This document shows, one piece after another, positions 11,434-21,146 of a stretch of 64,000 nt of DNA (the first letter of the stretch is position 1; the number at the start of each line of letters is the position of its first letter). The stretch spans positions 124,001 to 188,000 of the forward strand of contig CAZPXS010000004.1 of NCBI GenBank assembly GCA_964590075.1, given 5' to 3'. Below the pieces are notes generated by a model that saw only the letters and a list, made by a program, of their open reading frames with translations, was not told where the DNA came from and made no database searches. A program made the position numbers and the translations under genes. The DNA comes from JAGDVO01 sp964590075 [NCBI: uncultured Aquificales bacterium]. Lineage in GTDB: Bacteria; Thermosulfidibacterota; Thermosulfidibacteria; Thermosulfidibacterales.

Positions 11434-11667
11434 ATGTTCAAGGAGCTGGTTGAGAAGATCGTCAAAGCCATAGTTGATAGTCCGGATAAGGTTGAGGTTA
11501 CCGAGGTAGTAGGTGAGAAGACTGTAGTTGTAGAACTTAAGGTGGCTCCTGAGGATCTTGGTAAGATAATAGGTAAACAGGGTAGAACTGCAAGGGCTAT
11601 AAGGACTGTTCTTTTTGCAGCTGCCGCTAAGGTAAATAAAAGAGCGGTTCTTGAGATTCTCGAGTGA
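11434..11667 (+). CDS. khpA: KH-domain RNA-binding protein KhpA
   Basis: The product is 77 residues, a single KH domain. It contains the [15 protein letters not shown] loop (GxxG) that grips single-stranded RNA, with [13 protein letters not shown] before it. KhpA proteins bind RNA, often with KhpB, and in Gram-positive species affect division. The rpsP-khpA-rimM-trmD order is the classical one. A strong GGAGGTGGGG site precedes the ATG. A hairpin follows directly after the stop. Confidence 0.92.
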   Translation: MFKELVEKIVKAIVDSPDKVEVTEVVGEKTVVVELKVAPEDLGKIIGKQGRTARAIRTVLFAAAAKVNKRAVLEILE

Positions 11668-11671
11668 TATT

Positions 11672-11697
11672 GAGGGGGATATCCCCCTCTTTCTTAA
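11672..11697 (+). terminator. Possible intrinsic terminator or attenuator after khpA
   Basis: A perfect palindrome of 9+9 bases (GAGGGGGAT / ATCCCCCTC, 11672-11689) starts 4 bases after the khpA stop and is followed by the T-rich TTTCTT. The U tract is short and interrupted, and rimM continues the usual operon, so partial termination is more likely than a hard stop. Confidence 0.5.
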
Positions 11698-11718
11698 TCT
11701 TAAATCTCCCGGATTTTC

Positions 11719-12222
11719 ATGGCAGAGTTGAAGTTTGCGATAGTAAGTAAGATCCTAGAACCCTTTGGTGTAAAGGGTGAGGCCAAGTGTTCGATTGAGA
11801 CGGATATCGTTGAAAATATAAGTTCTCAGAAGTTTTTTTATGCGAGAAGGGGAGAGAAGAGGATTCTTCTCGAAGTTGAGTATATGATCGATAGAGAGGA
11901 TCATTTTATAATAAAGTTTAAGGGTATAGATACGAGGGAAGCTATAAAGTTTTTCAAAGGCTGGTTTCTCGAGGTGGAGGTGGAGAATCTTGTGCCGCTT
12001 CCCGAGGGTGAGTACTACAGGTTTCAGTTACTCGATTTTTACGTGTATACCCTGGAAGGGGATTTTGTGGGCTACCTTGAGGATTTCATCGATGCTGGAT
12101 GTTACGATATCTTTGTTATTAGGTCGGAGGATAGGGAAGTTTTGGTACCCTCGGTCTTTGTGGAAAGGATAGATAGTGAAGATAGAAAAATAATAATAAG
12201 GACTATAGAGGGTTTGATTTGA
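11719..12222 (+). CDS. rimM: 16S rRNA processing protein RimM
   Basis: The product is 167 residues. RimM assists maturation of the 30S head domain and binds S19. The N-terminal beta-barrel segment [19 protein letters not shown] and the C-terminal PRC-barrel part, with [16 protein letters not shown] and [11 protein letters not shown], match the family. It starts at an ATG about 50 bases after khpA, beyond a hairpin. Its stop overlaps the trmD start by 4 bases. Confidence 0.92.
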   Translation: MAELKFAIVSKILEPFGVKGEAKCSIETDIVENISSQKFFYARRGEKRILLEVEYMIDREDHFIIKFKGIDTREAIKFFKGWFLEVEVENLVPLPEGEYYRFQLLDFYVYTLEGDFVGYLEDFIDAGCYDIFVIRSEDREVLVPSVFVERIDSEDRKIIIRTIEGLI

Positions 12223-12962
12223 GGTTCTGGGTAGTCTCTATATTTCCTGAACTAATAGAGAATTCTATTATAAGCGTATTAAAGAAGGCTGTGGACAGAG
12301 GGATTATAAGTTTAAATACTATTAATCCAAGGGATTTTACGAGGGATAAGCACAGGACTGTGGATGATGAACCCTATGGTGGTGGTAGTGGTATGGTTAT
12401 GAAAGTTGAGCCCATAGTAAAGAGTATAGAGTATATTAGGAGTTTGGATCCTGTAACGAGGGTTATCCTACTTACACCCCGGGGAAAGGTATTTAATCAG
12501 GATCTTGCGAGGGAATATGCAAATCTACCCTCCCTAACCTTTATCTGCGGTAGGTATGAGGGTGTGGATGATAGGGTTAGTTACTTTGTCGATGAGGAGC
12601 TATCGATAGGGGATTTTGTACTTACAGGTGGGGAATACGCTTTCTTAGCTATATTCGATGCTATAGCGAGAATGGTCCCCGGTGTACTTGGTGATGAGTA
12701 TTCCATATGCGAGGAATCCTTTAACGACTATCTTCTTGAGTATCCCCAGTATACGAGACCAGAGGAGTTTATGGGATATAGAGTTCCAGATGTCTTAAGA
12801 AGCGGTAATCACGAGGAGATAAGAAAGTGGAGAAGATACATGAGGCTAAAGTTAACTTTCGAGAGAAGGCCGGATCTACTTGTTAGGGCTGATTTGGTTG
12901 AAGAGGATAGAAGGTTTTTGGAGGATATCCTTAAGGGTAGGGATTACGGGGGTAGGAAATGA
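12219..12962 (+). CDS. trmD: tRNA (guanine37-N1)-methyltransferase TrmD
   Basis: The product is 247 residues of the SPOUT class. It methylates G37 next to the anticodon to prevent frameshifting. The knotted SAM site is clear: [38 protein letters not shown] and [12 protein letters not shown]. The start is TTG, since TTGA overlaps the rimM stop and no ATG precedes the conserved [10 protein letters not shown]. The gene after it encodes a second SPOUT-like protein. Confidence 0.96.
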   Translation: MRFWVVSIFPELIENSIISVLKKAVDRGIISLNTINPRDFTRDKHRTVDDEPYGGGSGMVMKVEPIVKSIEYIRSLDPVTRVILLTPRGKVFNQDLAREYANLPSLTFICGRYEGVDDRVSYFVDEELSIGDFVLTGGEYAFLAIFDAIARMVPGVLGDEYSICEESFNDYLLEYPQYTRPEEFMGYRVPDVLRSGNHEEIRKWRRYMRLKLTFERRPDLLVRADLVEEDRRFLEDILKGRDYGGRK

Positions 12963-13543
12963 AAATACCTTCCTTTTATATAATTTTGGTACACTATCCC
13001 GTTTACAATAAGAGGGGTAAGGTTGTCGTTTCCTCTATAACCAATCTTGATATTCATGATATAGCGCGTCTTACGCGAACCTATGAGGGTAAGGGATTTA
13101 TAGTAGTTACTCCTCTTAGGTATCAGCAGATGATGGTTGAAAGAATAATAACCCACTGGAAGCAAGGTTTCGGTGCTATATATAATCCCACGAGAGATGA
13201 GGCTTTAAAGTTGGTGAGGGTAAAAAGGAGTATAGAGGAGGCTGTGAGTCATATAAGGGAGGTGGAGGGAAAGGATCCCATCCTTGTTGCCACAAGTGCT
13301 AAAGTATGGGAGGGTAAAAATATCTCTTACAAGGAATTGTCAAAGAGGATGTTTGAAAGTGATGATGTTTATGCTATAATTCTGGGTACCGGTTGGGGAT
13401 TGACAAAAGAGGTTATAGATAGTTGCAATTATATCCTTGATCCTATATATGGACTTGGTAATTATAACCATCTCTCTGTGAGATGTGCAGGAGCTATAAT
13501 ACTTGATAGATTACTTGCAAGGGGGGAGAGAAATGAAAGGTGA
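12959..13543 (+). CDS. SPOUT-like RNA methyltransferase between trmD and rplS
   Basis: The product is 194 residues and resembles a small family of SAM-dependent RNA methyltransferases (Pfam Methyltrn_RNA_4) that is often encoded between trmD and rplS. Supporting segments are [20 protein letters not shown] and [17 protein letters not shown] at the N-terminus. Near the C-terminus are [14 protein letters not shown] and [18 protein letters not shown], which look like the SPOUT knot loop and helix. No substrate is established from sequence. ATGA overlap couples it to trmD, and rplS begins within its last 11 bases. Confidence 0.8.
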   Translation: MKIPSFYIILVHYPVYNKRGKVVVSSITNLDIHDIARLTRTYEGKGFIVVTPLRYQQMMVERIITHWKQGFGAIYNPTRDEALKLVRVKRSIEEAVSHIREVEGKDPILVATSAKVWEGKNISYKELSKRMFESDDVYAIILGTGWGLTKEVIDSCNYILDPIYGLGNYNHLSVRCAGAIILDRLLARGERNER

Positions 13544-13907
13544 TCCTATTATCGAGCTTGAAAAAGAGTTTAAGGAGTCCTTGAAGAAAGATTTACCTGA
13601 GTTCAAAGTTGGAGATACTGTGAGGGTCTACTTCAGGATAATAGAGGGAGATAAGGAGAGGGTACAACCGTTTGAGGGTGTCGTGATTAGGTTTTCCGGC
13701 GCCATGCATAGAAGGACCTTTACCGTCAGAAAGGTATCAGGTGGAGTGGCTGTGGAGAGGATATTCCCACTTTACTCACCGAGATTAGAATCGATCGAGG
13801 TTATAAGAAGAGGTAAGGTAAGGAGAGCTAGACTCTATTACCTCAGGAAGCTTTACGGCAAGGGTGCCCGTATAAAGGAGAAGAAGCTGAAGTTGATCGG
13901 TGAATAG
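13533..13907 (+). CDS. rplS: 50S ribosomal protein L19
   Basis: The product is 124 residues. [34 protein letters not shown] and [28 protein letters not shown] together define L19, which lies at the subunit interface. I take the ATG at 13533, after the GGGGGGAG site, rather than earlier in-frame starts that overlap the upstream gene further. It closes the rpsP-to-rplS translation block. Confidence 0.96.
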   Translation: MKGDPIIELEKEFKESLKKDLPEFKVGDTVRVYFRIIEGDKERVQPFEGVVIRFSGAMHRRTFTVRKVSGGVAVERIFPLYSPRLESIEVIRRGKVRRARLYYLRKLYGKGARIKEKKLKLIGE

Positions 13908-14391
13908 GATCATGGTATTCGGCCCATCCCCCATCTATCTCATCCCAACTTTTGTTGTGGGAGTGGTGGTATGGGCCTACTTTTTCCACCTCTTAAGGTT
14001 GGATCATAAATTAGCCTTAGTATTTATGGTCATATTTGCTATCCCTATCACCTTTCTCCTTTTTTTTACAAACTACAGGGTTATAAGGATAACCGATGAT
14101 TCCATAACTCTTTATTCAATCTTCGGTAAGAAGAGGATACCTCTTGATTCTATAATAGCGGTTAAAGTTGTAAAGCTTGGATTCAGAAAGGTACTGTGGC
14201 TGGAAAGCAAGGAGGGTATTACCGTCTCTCCCTTTGTTTTTTCAAAGATTTCGGATCTACAGGATGTGTTGAGGGGTAAATTGAGGGATCTTGTGGATGT
14301 TGATGGTTGGGAGAGATCCTTAACGGATATAGTATTTTTGTATCTAATAGCTATTTTACTTATACTGGTTTTTGTCCTCAGGTCTATCTAG
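13900..14391 (+). CDS. Membrane protein with PH-like domain, function unknown
   Basis: The product is 163 residues from a GTG that overlaps the rplS stop region; an ATG four codons in is an alternative. Two hydrophobic segments at about residues 10-30 and 35-57 form an N-terminal hairpin, and a third lies at about 143-161. Between them a soluble stretch, [20 protein letters not shown] then [11 protein letters not shown], has the strand pattern of bacterial PH-like domains (bPH). The role is unknown; membrane-anchored bPH proteins are linked to envelope stress in some species. Coupling to rplS may only reflect operon compactness. Confidence 0.7.
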   Translation: MNRIMVFGPSPIYLIPTFVVGVVVWAYFFHLLRLDHKLALVFMVIFAIPITFLLFFTNYRVIRITDDSITLYSIFGKKRIPLDSIIAVKVVKLGFRKVLWLESKEGITVSPFVFSKISDLQDVLRGKLRDLVDVDGWERSLTDIVFLYLIAILLILVFVLRSI

Positions 14392-14427
14392 TTAACTTGT
14401 GGAACAAATTTTGTTTGGGGTGATGGA

Positions 14428-15951
14428 ATGATAGCTATAATAGATTTTGGCTCACAGTATACACAGTTAATCGCTAGAAGGGTAAGGGAACTTGGAGTTT
14501 ATAGCGAGATACTACCACCCTGGGTTGATATGGATGAACTTTCGAGTAAGGGTTATAGGGGGATTATTCTATCCGGTGGTCCCATGAGTGTTTATGATGA
14601 TGGGGCACCCACCGTTGATGTGAGAATCTTCGATCTCGGATTACCTATCCTTGGTATATGCTATGGCATGCAACTTACGGTTCACCTATTCGGTGGGAAG
14701 GTTGATAGGGCCGATAGAAGAGAGTATGGCATGGCCGAATTCGAGGTTGTAAAAAGAGATACTTTATTCGATGGGATACCCGATAGATTCGTAGTCTGGA
14801 TGAGTCATAGTGATAGTGTTGTTGAATTACCGGATCAGTTTGAGGTTCTCGGTAGAACGGATAATACACCCTATGGTGCGATAAGGCATAACAAGTTACC
14901 TATATATGGTTTACAGTTTCATCCCGAGGTTAGCCATACGGAGTATGGTACTGAGATTCTATCAAACTTTGTTTTTAAGATCGCAAAGGCCGAGAAGAAC
15001 TGGAGTATGGAAAGATTCATAGAGGAGACTGTAAAGGATATAAGGGAAAGGGTGGGAGATGAGAAGGTTCTTTTGGCTCTATCAGGTGGGGTTGATTCGT
15101 CGGTGGTAGCTCTTCTCGTTCATAAGGCTATAGGAGACAATCTTATCCCGATATTTGTGGACAACGGTCTCCTCAGGAAAAATGAGGCGGAGAAGGTACT
15201 CACGACCTTTAGGAATCTAGGGGTTAAGGTTTATTTTGTTGATGCAAGTGGGAGGTTTCTATCCGCCTTAAGGGGTGTTACCGATCCCGAGGAGAAAAGG
15301 AGAATAATAGGGCATCTTTTTATAGAGGTTTTTGAAGAGGAGGCTAAAAAGTTTGGTAAGATAAGGTACTTAGCTCAGGGGACCTTGTATCCCGATGTTA
15401 TAGAGAGTGTTTCTGTCTGTGGTCCTTCAAGTAGGATAAAGTCACACCACAATGTGGGTGGTCTACCCGAGGATATGGAGTTTGAGCTTATAGAACCTCT
15501 CAGGAATCTCTTTAAGGATGAGGTTAGGAAGATAGGTAGATTACTTGGGTTACCCGATGAGATAATAAAGCGCCATCCCTTCCCAGGTCCTGGTTTAGCT
15601 GTGAGGGTTCTGGGTGAGGTAACGGAGGATAAGCTAAGTATACTGAGGGAGGCGGATAGTATAGTTGTAGAGGAGATAGAAAGGGCAGGTTGGTACGATA
15701 AAGTATGGCAGGCCTTTGCTGTGCTTCTACCGGTGAGGACTGTTGGTGTTATGGGTGATGAGAGGACATATGAGTATGTGGTAGCGGTGAGGGTTGTTGA
15801 AAGCGTTGATGGGATGACGGCGGATTGGGTGAGGTTACCCTATGATGTACTTGCCAGAATATCAAGTAGGATAGTTAACGAGGTAAAGGGTGTTAATAGG
15901 GTAGTTTACGATATATCTACAAAGCCTCCTAGCACTATCGAGTGGGAGTGA
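14428..15951 (+). CDS. guaA: GMP synthase (glutamine-hydrolysing)
   Basis: The product is 507 residues, converting XMP to GMP with ATP and glutamine. The N-terminal class I amidotransferase has the Cys nucleophile in GICYGMQ and the His-Glu pair in [11 protein letters not shown]. The ATP pyrophosphatase P-loop [11 protein letters not shown] lies near residue 215. The C-terminal dimerisation domain includes [16 protein letters not shown] and ends [14 protein letters not shown], the invariant GuaA terminus. Confidence 0.98.
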   Translation: MIAIIDFGSQYTQLIARRVRELGVYSEILPPWVDMDELSSKGYRGIILSGGPMSVYDDGAPTVDVRIFDLGLPILGICYGMQLTVHLFGGKVDRADRREYGMAEFEVVKRDTLFDGIPDRFVVWMSHSDSVVELPDQFEVLGRTDNTPYGAIRHNKLPIYGLQFHPEVSHTEYGTEILSNFVFKIAKAEKNWSMERFIEETVKDIRERVGDEKVLLALSGGVDSSVVALLVHKAIGDNLIPIFVDNGLLRKNEAEKVLTTFRNLGVKVYFVDASGRFLSALRGVTDPEEKRRIIGHLFIEVFEEEAKKFGKIRYLAQGTLYPDVIESVSVCGPSSRIKSHHNVGGLPEDMEFELIEPLRNLFKDEVRKIGRLLGLPDEIIKRHPFPGPGLAVRVLGEVTEDKLSILREADSIVVEEIERAGWYDKVWQAFAVLLPVRTVGVMGDERTYEYVVAVRVVESVDGMTADWVRLPYDVLARISSRIVNEVKGVNRVVYDISTKPPSTIEWE

Positions 15952-15952
15952 G

Positions 15953-18900
15953 ATGATGGGTAGGTTCGTGCACCTACATTTACATACACAGTACAGTCTA
16001 CTTGATGGTGCTATAACACTATCGAGACTATTCGATAGGGCGAAGGAACTTGGTTTTGAGGCTATGGCTATAACCGATCATGGTAATTTATTCGGGGCTG
16101 TTAAATTTTTCCAGAAGGCTATCGAAAGTGGTATAAAACCTATAATAGGTTGTGAGATCTACGTGGCTAAGGGATCGAGGTTTGAAAAGAGAGCACAAAA
16201 GGGTGAGGATGTATCCTATCATTTAACGCTACTAGTTAAGGATGAGGAGGGTTACAGGAATCTTGTTAAGCTTGTAAGTAAAGGTTACCTTGAAGGTTTT
16301 TATTATAAACCGAGGATAGATCTCGAACTACTCGGAGAGCATAGTAGGGGTTTGATAGCACTAAGCGGTTGTCTTGGCGGCGAGATCCCGTCGTTACTCT
16401 TAAGAGAGGATATAGAGGGAGCGAGGGAGAGGGCGAAAACCTATCTATCCATAATGGGCGAGGGCAACTTTTATCTTGAGCTTATGAGGCATGGGTTGCC
16501 CGAACAGGACATTGTAAATAAAGGTCTTTTAGAGTTATCCAAGGAACTCGGTATTCCTGTTGTTGCTACAAACGATGTACACTACATCTATCCTGAGGAT
16601 GCTTTGGCTCATGAGGTCTTACTCTGCATACAGACGGGTAAGAGAATCGATGATCCCGGTAGGATGAGGATGGAAACTGACAAACTTTACCTGAGAAGTC
16701 ATGAGGAGATGGCTGAACTATTCTCCGATATCCCTTCTGCCATATCCTCTACCTGGGAGATAGCCGAAAGGTGTAATTTTGAGTTCAACCTTAAGGATAA
16801 GCATCTACCGGTATTCGATGTTCCCCCCGGTTATACCTTGGAGAGTTACCTTAGGGAGATAGCTTTTAAGGGCCTTGAGAATAGAAGGATAAGAGGAGAG
16901 TTGTCAAAGGATATACCCTATGAGGCTTATGTTGATAGACTCAACTATGAACTCGAGGTAATAGCTCAGACGGGATTTTCCGGTTACTTCTTGATAGTTT
17001 GGGATTTTGTGAATTGGGCCAAAAGTAGGGGTATTCCAGTTGGTCCTGGAAGGGGCTCTGCTGCTGGTGCACTGGTGTCTTACGTTTTGGGTATAACGAA
17101 TATAGATCCCTTAAGGTGGGGTCTGCTTTTTGAGAGGTTTTTAAATCCCGAAAGAGTTAGTATGCCCGATATAGATATAGATTTTTGTAAGGAAAGAAGA
17201 GAGCTCGTTATAGACTATATAAAAGAGAAGTATGGTAGAGAGAATGTTGCCAAGATTTTAGCTGTTGGTTCTCTATCCGCAAGAGCTGTTGTAAGGGATG
17301 TTGGTAGAGCCCTAGGTTTTTCTCCTAAGGAGGTGGATAGGATAGCCAAGATGATACCTTCCACCATAGGTATAACGATAAAGGATGCTCTTAATTTAGA
17401 GCCGAGGTTGAAGAGGGAGGTTAGCGAGAACGATAAGGTCAAGAAGCTTATAGATATAGCTCAGAGATTGGAAGGTCTTTCGAGACACGCGAGTACCCAT
17501 GCGGCTGGAGTAGTTATCACCCCCTGGCCTTTAACCGAGTATGTTCCCTTGTACAAGGCCGATAAGGAGGACGAGGAGGTTACCACCCAGTACGACAAGG
17601 ATGATCTAGAAGCTCTCGGTCTACTAAAGATGGACCTACTTGGTCTCAAGACTTTAACCGTTATCGATACGACCTGTAAACTCGTGGAAAGTTATAGAGG
17701 GATAAAGGTTGATCTTGATAGGATCCACCTTGATGATCCGAAAACTTATGAATTACTGCAATCAGGTAGAACAGAGGGTGTGTTCCAGCTTGAAAGTTCG
17801 GGCATGAAGGACCTAATAAGGAGGTTGAAACCTACAAAATTTGAGGATCTTATAGCCCTCGTTGCTCTCTATAGGCCTGGGCCACTACAGTCCGGTATGG
17901 TGGAGGAGTTTATAGAGAGGAAACATGGTAAGAAACCGGTTGAGTATGAGGTACCTGCTTTAAGGGAGATACTGGAGGAGACCTACGGTGTTATAGTCTA
18001 TCAGGAACAGGTTATGCTTATAGCTTCAAAGATAGCGGGATTTACACTCGGGCAGGCCGATTTACTTAGGAAGGCTATGGGTAAGAAAAAGATGGATGTT
18101 ATGCAGGAACAGAGAACCGCCTTTATAGAGGGAGCGGTGAAAAATGGTTATTCTCGGGAATTTGCGGAAAGACTTTTTGATAAGATGGAAAAGTTTGCTG
18201 AGTATGGTTTCAACAAATCCCACTCCGCGGCTTATGCTCTTGTTGCTTATCAGACCGCCTATCTCAAGGCCCATTATCCTGTTGAATTTATGGCTGCTCT
18301 GATATCGAGTGAAATAAACAATACTGAGAAAGTCTACATCTATCTAAACGAGTGTAAGGAATTCGGTATAGATGTACTTCTACCTGATATAAACGAGAGT
18401 CACGTTATCTTTAGGATAGAGGGTAACTCTCTGAGATTTGGCCTTGCGGCTATCAAGTGGGTAGGAGAGGCGGTTGCAGAAGCGATAGTTAAGGCGAGGG
18501 GAAACAAACCTTTCAAGTCGTTTATCGATTTTGTACAGAGAACAGCTGGATCTAAGATAAATAGGAAAACCGTTGAAGCTCTTATTAAAGCCGGTGCCTT
18601 CGATTCCTTCGGTATAGATAGAAAACATCTACTTCATGTGATGGATGATGTACTAGAGAGAGCCGGGAAGGCCTCCAGGAGGGATTCAAAACAGGTTAGT
18701 CTCTTTGATTTAGGAGAGTTTGAGGAGGAGCTTGATAGTATACCTATTCCCGATATACCACCCTCTACTTTAACGGAGCGGCTCAACTGGGAGAAGGAGA
18801 CCCTTGGATTTTTCCTTACCGGGCATCCACTCGATATATACGCTAAGAAGATCGAGAGGTATAACAGAGTTAATATAGCGGATCTCAGGGACTATGAGGA

Positions 18901-19402
18901 TGGGGATCAGGTCCTTATATGTGGGGTAGTGGTATCTATAAAGGAGAAGTTGACGAGAGATGGCGAGAGGATGGCTTTTGTTGGTCTTGAGGATAAGACT
19001 GGTAGGGTTGAGCTTATAGTTTTCCCTTCTGTTTATAAGGAGTATGACATGCTCTTTACAATGGATGAACCTATCCTTGTAAGGGGTGTGGTAAATGTGG
19101 ATGTGGAAGGGGATAGTGTGAAGGTTATAGCTAATGAAGTTGCCCTTGTGAGTAAGGGCTTTGAGGATACTGTGAAGAATTGCCTTTTAGTTGTTCCTGA
19201 GGGTGTGGGTGAGGATGTTTTGGATAGTATAGCTAACACCCTTAAGGATAGTTTGGGTGGGGTACGACTTTTCGTGAAGGTTGTAAATGGAGAGTATGAG
19301 GTTTTGATAGATACGGGAATCAGTGTTGATGAAAATGTGGTGGAAATGTTAGATAGAGATTTATTAAAAGAAGGTATAGAGATACAGATGGTGGAGGTTT
19401 GA
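15953..19402 (+). CDS. dnaE: DNA polymerase III alpha subunit
   Basis: The product is 1,149 residues, the usual DnaE length. The N-terminal PHP domain begins FVHLHLHTQYSLLDGA and keeps the metal-binding His pairs. The polymerase active site includes GPGRGSAAGALVSYVLGI, PDIDIDFC with the catalytic Asp pair, and GLLKMDLLGLKTL. KSHSAAYALVAYQTAYLKAHYP and a helix-hairpin-helix region follow. A C-terminal OB-fold begins near residue 975. Two ATG codons in tandem can serve as start, directly after the guaA stop. Confidence 0.98.
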   Translation: MMGRFVHLHLHTQYSLLDGAITLSRLFDRAKELGFEAMAITDHGNLFGAVKFFQKAIESGIKPIIGCEIYVAKGSRFEKRAQKGEDVSYHLTLLVKDEEGYRNLVKLVSKGYLEGFYYKPRIDLELLGEHSRGLIALSGCLGGEIPSLLLREDIEGARERAKTYLSIMGEGNFYLELMRHGLPEQDIVNKGLLELSKELGIPVVATNDVHYIYPEDALAHEVLLCIQTGKRIDDPGRMRMETDKLYLRSHEEMAELFSDIPSAISSTWEIAERCNFEFNLKDKHLPVFDVPPGYTLESYLREIAFKGLENRRIRGELSKDIPYEAYVDRLNYELEVIAQTGFSGYFLIVWDFVNWAKSRGIPVGPGRGSAAGALVSYVLGITNIDPLRWGLLFERFLNPERVSMPDIDIDFCKERRELVIDYIKEKYGRENVAKILAVGSLSARAVVRDVGRALGFSPKEVDRIAKMIPSTIGITIKDALNLEPRLKREVSENDKVKKLIDIAQRLEGLSRHASTHAAGVVITPWPLTEYVPLYKADKEDEEVTTQYDKDDLEALGLLKMDLLGLKTLTVIDTTCKLVESYRGIKVDLDRIHLDDPKTYELLQSGRTEGVFQLESSGMKDLIRRLKPTKFEDLIALVALYRPGPLQSGMVEEFIERKHGKKPVEYEVPALREILEETYGVIVYQEQVMLIASKIAGFTLGQADLLRKAMGKKKMDVMQEQRTAFIEGAVKNGYSREFAERLFDKMEKFAEYGFNKSHSAAYALVAYQTAYLKAHYPVEFMAALISSEINNTEKVYIYLNECKEFGIDVLLPDINESHVIFRIEGNSLRFGLAAIKWVGEAVAEAIVKARGNKPFKSFIDFVQRTAGSKINRKTVEALIKAGAFDSFGIDRKHLLHVMDDVLERAGKASRRDSKQVSLFDLGEFEEELDSIPIPDIPPSTLTERLNWEKETLGFFLTGHPLDIYAKKIERYNRVNIADLRDYEDGDQVLICGVVVSIKEKLTRDGERMAFVGLEDKTGRVELIVFPSVYKEYDMLFTMDEPILVRGVVNVDVEGDSVKVIANEVALVSKGFEDTVKNCLLVVPEGVGEDVLDSIANTLKDSLGGVRLFVKVVNGEYEVLIDTGISVDENVVEMLDRDLLKEGIEIQMVEV

Positions 19403-19403
19403 T

Positions 19404-20357
19404 GTGAAGTATCTTGACTTTGAAAAGGGTATAGAGGAACTTGAGCGCAGGATAGATGAGCTCATAAGTGTTGGTAAGGGAGCTGGAGTAGATATAGACT
19501 TAGAGGTTAAAAAGCTAAGGAAAAAGTTAAACAGGACCCTGATAAAACTATACAGAAACTTGACACCCTGGCAGAGGGTTCAGGTAGCGAGGCATCCTTT
19601 AAGGCCCTATACCCTTGACTACGTGGGCTATATGATGACCGATTTTGTGGAACTTAGGGGGGATAGGAGATTTGGTGATGATAGGGCTATAGTTGCTGGT
19701 TTTGCCAAGTTTGAGGGTATGAGTGTTTGTGTGGTGGGACATCAGAAGGGTAGAACAACTAAGGAGAATATAGAGCGAAACTTTGGTATGCCTCATCCAG
19801 AGGGGTACAGAAAGGCACTGAGGGTCATGAAACTTGCCGAAAAGTTTGGTATACCGATTCTTACCTTTGTGGATACTCCCGGGGCCTTTCCGGGTATTGG
19901 TGCTGAGGAGAGAGGGCAGGCCGAAGCCATAGGTGAATGTTTGTATGAGATGTCTAATATAAGGGTTCCGATAGTTGTTTCCGTTATAGGGGAGGGTGGT
20001 AGTGGAGGTGCCCTTGCGATAAGTGTTGGAGATAGGATCCTTATGCAGGAAAACGCCATATATTCAGTAATATCACCTGAGGGCTGTGCTTCTATTCTCT
20101 GGAGGGATGCTGGTAAGGCACAGGTTGCGGCAAGTGCTCTTAAGCTTACAGCCCATGATCTACTCAAGCTTGGTGTTATAGATGAGGTTGTTAGGGAACC
20201 TATAGGTGGAGCTCACAGAAATCCAAGGATAGCCGCTAATATTCTAAAGAGAGCTATAAGGAGAAACCTAAAAGAGTTGTTGAATACCTCCCCCGATGAT
20301 CTACTCGAAAAAAGGTATCTTAAGTATCGTTCTATAGGTGTCTTTTCGGAAAAATAA
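19404..20357 (+). CDS. accA: Acetyl-CoA carboxylase carboxyltransferase alpha subunit
   Basis: The product is 317 residues. AccA with AccD transfers CO2 from biotin to acetyl-CoA in fatty acid synthesis. DRRFGDDRAIVAGFA, GHQKGR, PILTFVDTPGAFPGIGAEERGQ and GEGGSGGALAI mark the crotonase-like CoA site. GTG is the start, set one base after the dnaE stop. No accD lies nearby. The dnaE-accA order is common across bacteria. Confidence 0.96.
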   Translation: MKYLDFEKGIEELERRIDELISVGKGAGVDIDLEVKKLRKKLNRTLIKLYRNLTPWQRVQVARHPLRPYTLDYVGYMMTDFVELRGDRRFGDDRAIVAGFAKFEGMSVCVVGHQKGRTTKENIERNFGMPHPEGYRKALRVMKLAEKFGIPILTFVDTPGAFPGIGAEERGQAEAIGECLYEMSNIRVPIVVSVIGEGGSGGALAISVGDRILMQENAIYSVISPEGCASILWRDAGKAQVAASALKLTAHDLLKLGVIDEVVREPIGGAHRNPRIAANILKRAIRRNLKELLNTSPDDLLEKRYLKYRSIGVFSEK

Positions 20358-20379
20358 GAAGAGATTGAACTTTCTGTTA

Positions 20380-20404
20380 TTTTAGGATGCCAGACCTGTG
20401 GATT
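20380..20404 (+). repeat. Left arm of an inverted repeat flanking the YaaH-like gene
   Basis: This arm carries TTTTAG, GATG and then CCAGACCTGTGGATT. It is the inverted counterpart of 20983-21008, with a perfect 16-base core (GCCAGACCTGTGGATT, 20389-20404) and similarity outward, broken by one single-base gap and one mismatch. It lies just past the accA stop. I noticed no third copy. Confidence 0.75.
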
Positions 20405-20413
20405 TATGTATTA

Positions 20414-20944
20414 TTAGGGTAATTTGTAACCTAAAGCTTCGGAGAGAGCGTATATGAAAAAGAGTATACCATCTATAGCTGAGAGTAGACCTGCTAATCT
20501 TGCAAAACCGTGTTTTCCTGTGTAGGCGGAAAGTGGTATAAGGATAGTGATGGGAACCAATAGACCGAACATGGCGGTTAGAAACACCTTACCTAGAGAT
20601 ACAAGATGCAAGGTCGCTCCTAAGAAGTAAAACGAAGTTAATAAAACGGCGTGCTGGGTAACGATTCTGTTGGTACCATTGATTACGCCAAAGGCAAGGG
20701 CCCAAAGTAGGAAGATAAAAGCGGCAGCTGCCGTGGCTCCAAATATGTTACCCGATATTATAACGAATACCATAGCTATAGTTTCCATTATGGCAGCTGT
20801 TAAAAGTACATAACCAAAGTCCTTCACATCATGTCTCTTACTCACACCAAGATCAACCATTCCAATAACCCATAGAACTATAGCTGCATCCCATATTAGA
20901 GTGTTCATTGCAACGTGTCCCATGTGCTTGAGTAGCTCTTCCAT
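20414..20944 (-). CDS. Six-helix membrane protein of GPR1/FUN34/YaaH (SatP) type, putative acetate/succinate transporter
   Basis: The product is 176 residues with six hydrophobic segments at roughly residues 15-33, 43-67, 72-93, 99-119, 122-145 and 148-170. The segment GNIFGATAAAAF aligns with the GNTFGLTAF motif of E. coli YaaH/SatP, and the C-terminal IYALSEALGYKLP resembles its IYLAMGEVL...LP end. The NPAPLGL motif expected at the N-terminus is absent, so this is a divergent member at best. AmiS/UreI channels have similar size and are an alternative. It has its own GGAGGG site, lies alone, and is bracketed by imperfect inverted repeats of about 25 bases. Confidence 0.6.
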   Translation of the reverse strand: MEELLKHMGHVAMNTLIWDAAIVLWVIGMVDLGVSKRHDVKDFGYVLLTAAIMETIAMVFVIISGNIFGATAAAAFIFLLWALAFGVINGTNRIVTQHAVLLTSFYFLGATLHLVSLGKVFLTAMFGLLVPITILIPLSAYTGKHGFARLAGLLSAIDGILFFIYALSEALGYKLP

Positions 20945-20982
20945 CTTTTCCCTCCTTTAAAAAGTCTTTTAATTTTATAAAC

Positions 20983-21008
20983 AATCCACAGGTCTGGCCA
21001 TCATAAAA
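20983..21008 (-). repeat. Right arm of an inverted repeat flanking the YaaH-like gene
   Basis: The core AATCCACAGGTCTGGC (20983-20998) is the exact reverse complement of 20389-20404; matching continues outward through GATG and TTTTA with one extra base. The arm lies about 40-65 bases before the start codon of the minus-strand gene, next to a possible TATAAA box, so it could also be an operator. Confidence 0.75.
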
Positions 21009-21146
21009 CCCTCATTTTAGTTACTACTCCTACCTAAACATTTAACATTTCTAAACATCAATCCGCCATTAATTTATAATACACTGTTCTACTCTATAGA
21101 GTATATACTATGTTACTTGGTTTTGCCAAGATGGAATTTTTTAAAG

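Noticed and set aside
11672-11697. Hard operon boundary after khpA
   Set aside because: The hairpin has a poor T tract, and rimM-trmD-rplS normally continues the same operon; partial termination is more likely.
13503-13532. Upstream extension of rplS
   Set aside because: Family alignment and the GGGGGGAG site support the ATG at 13533.
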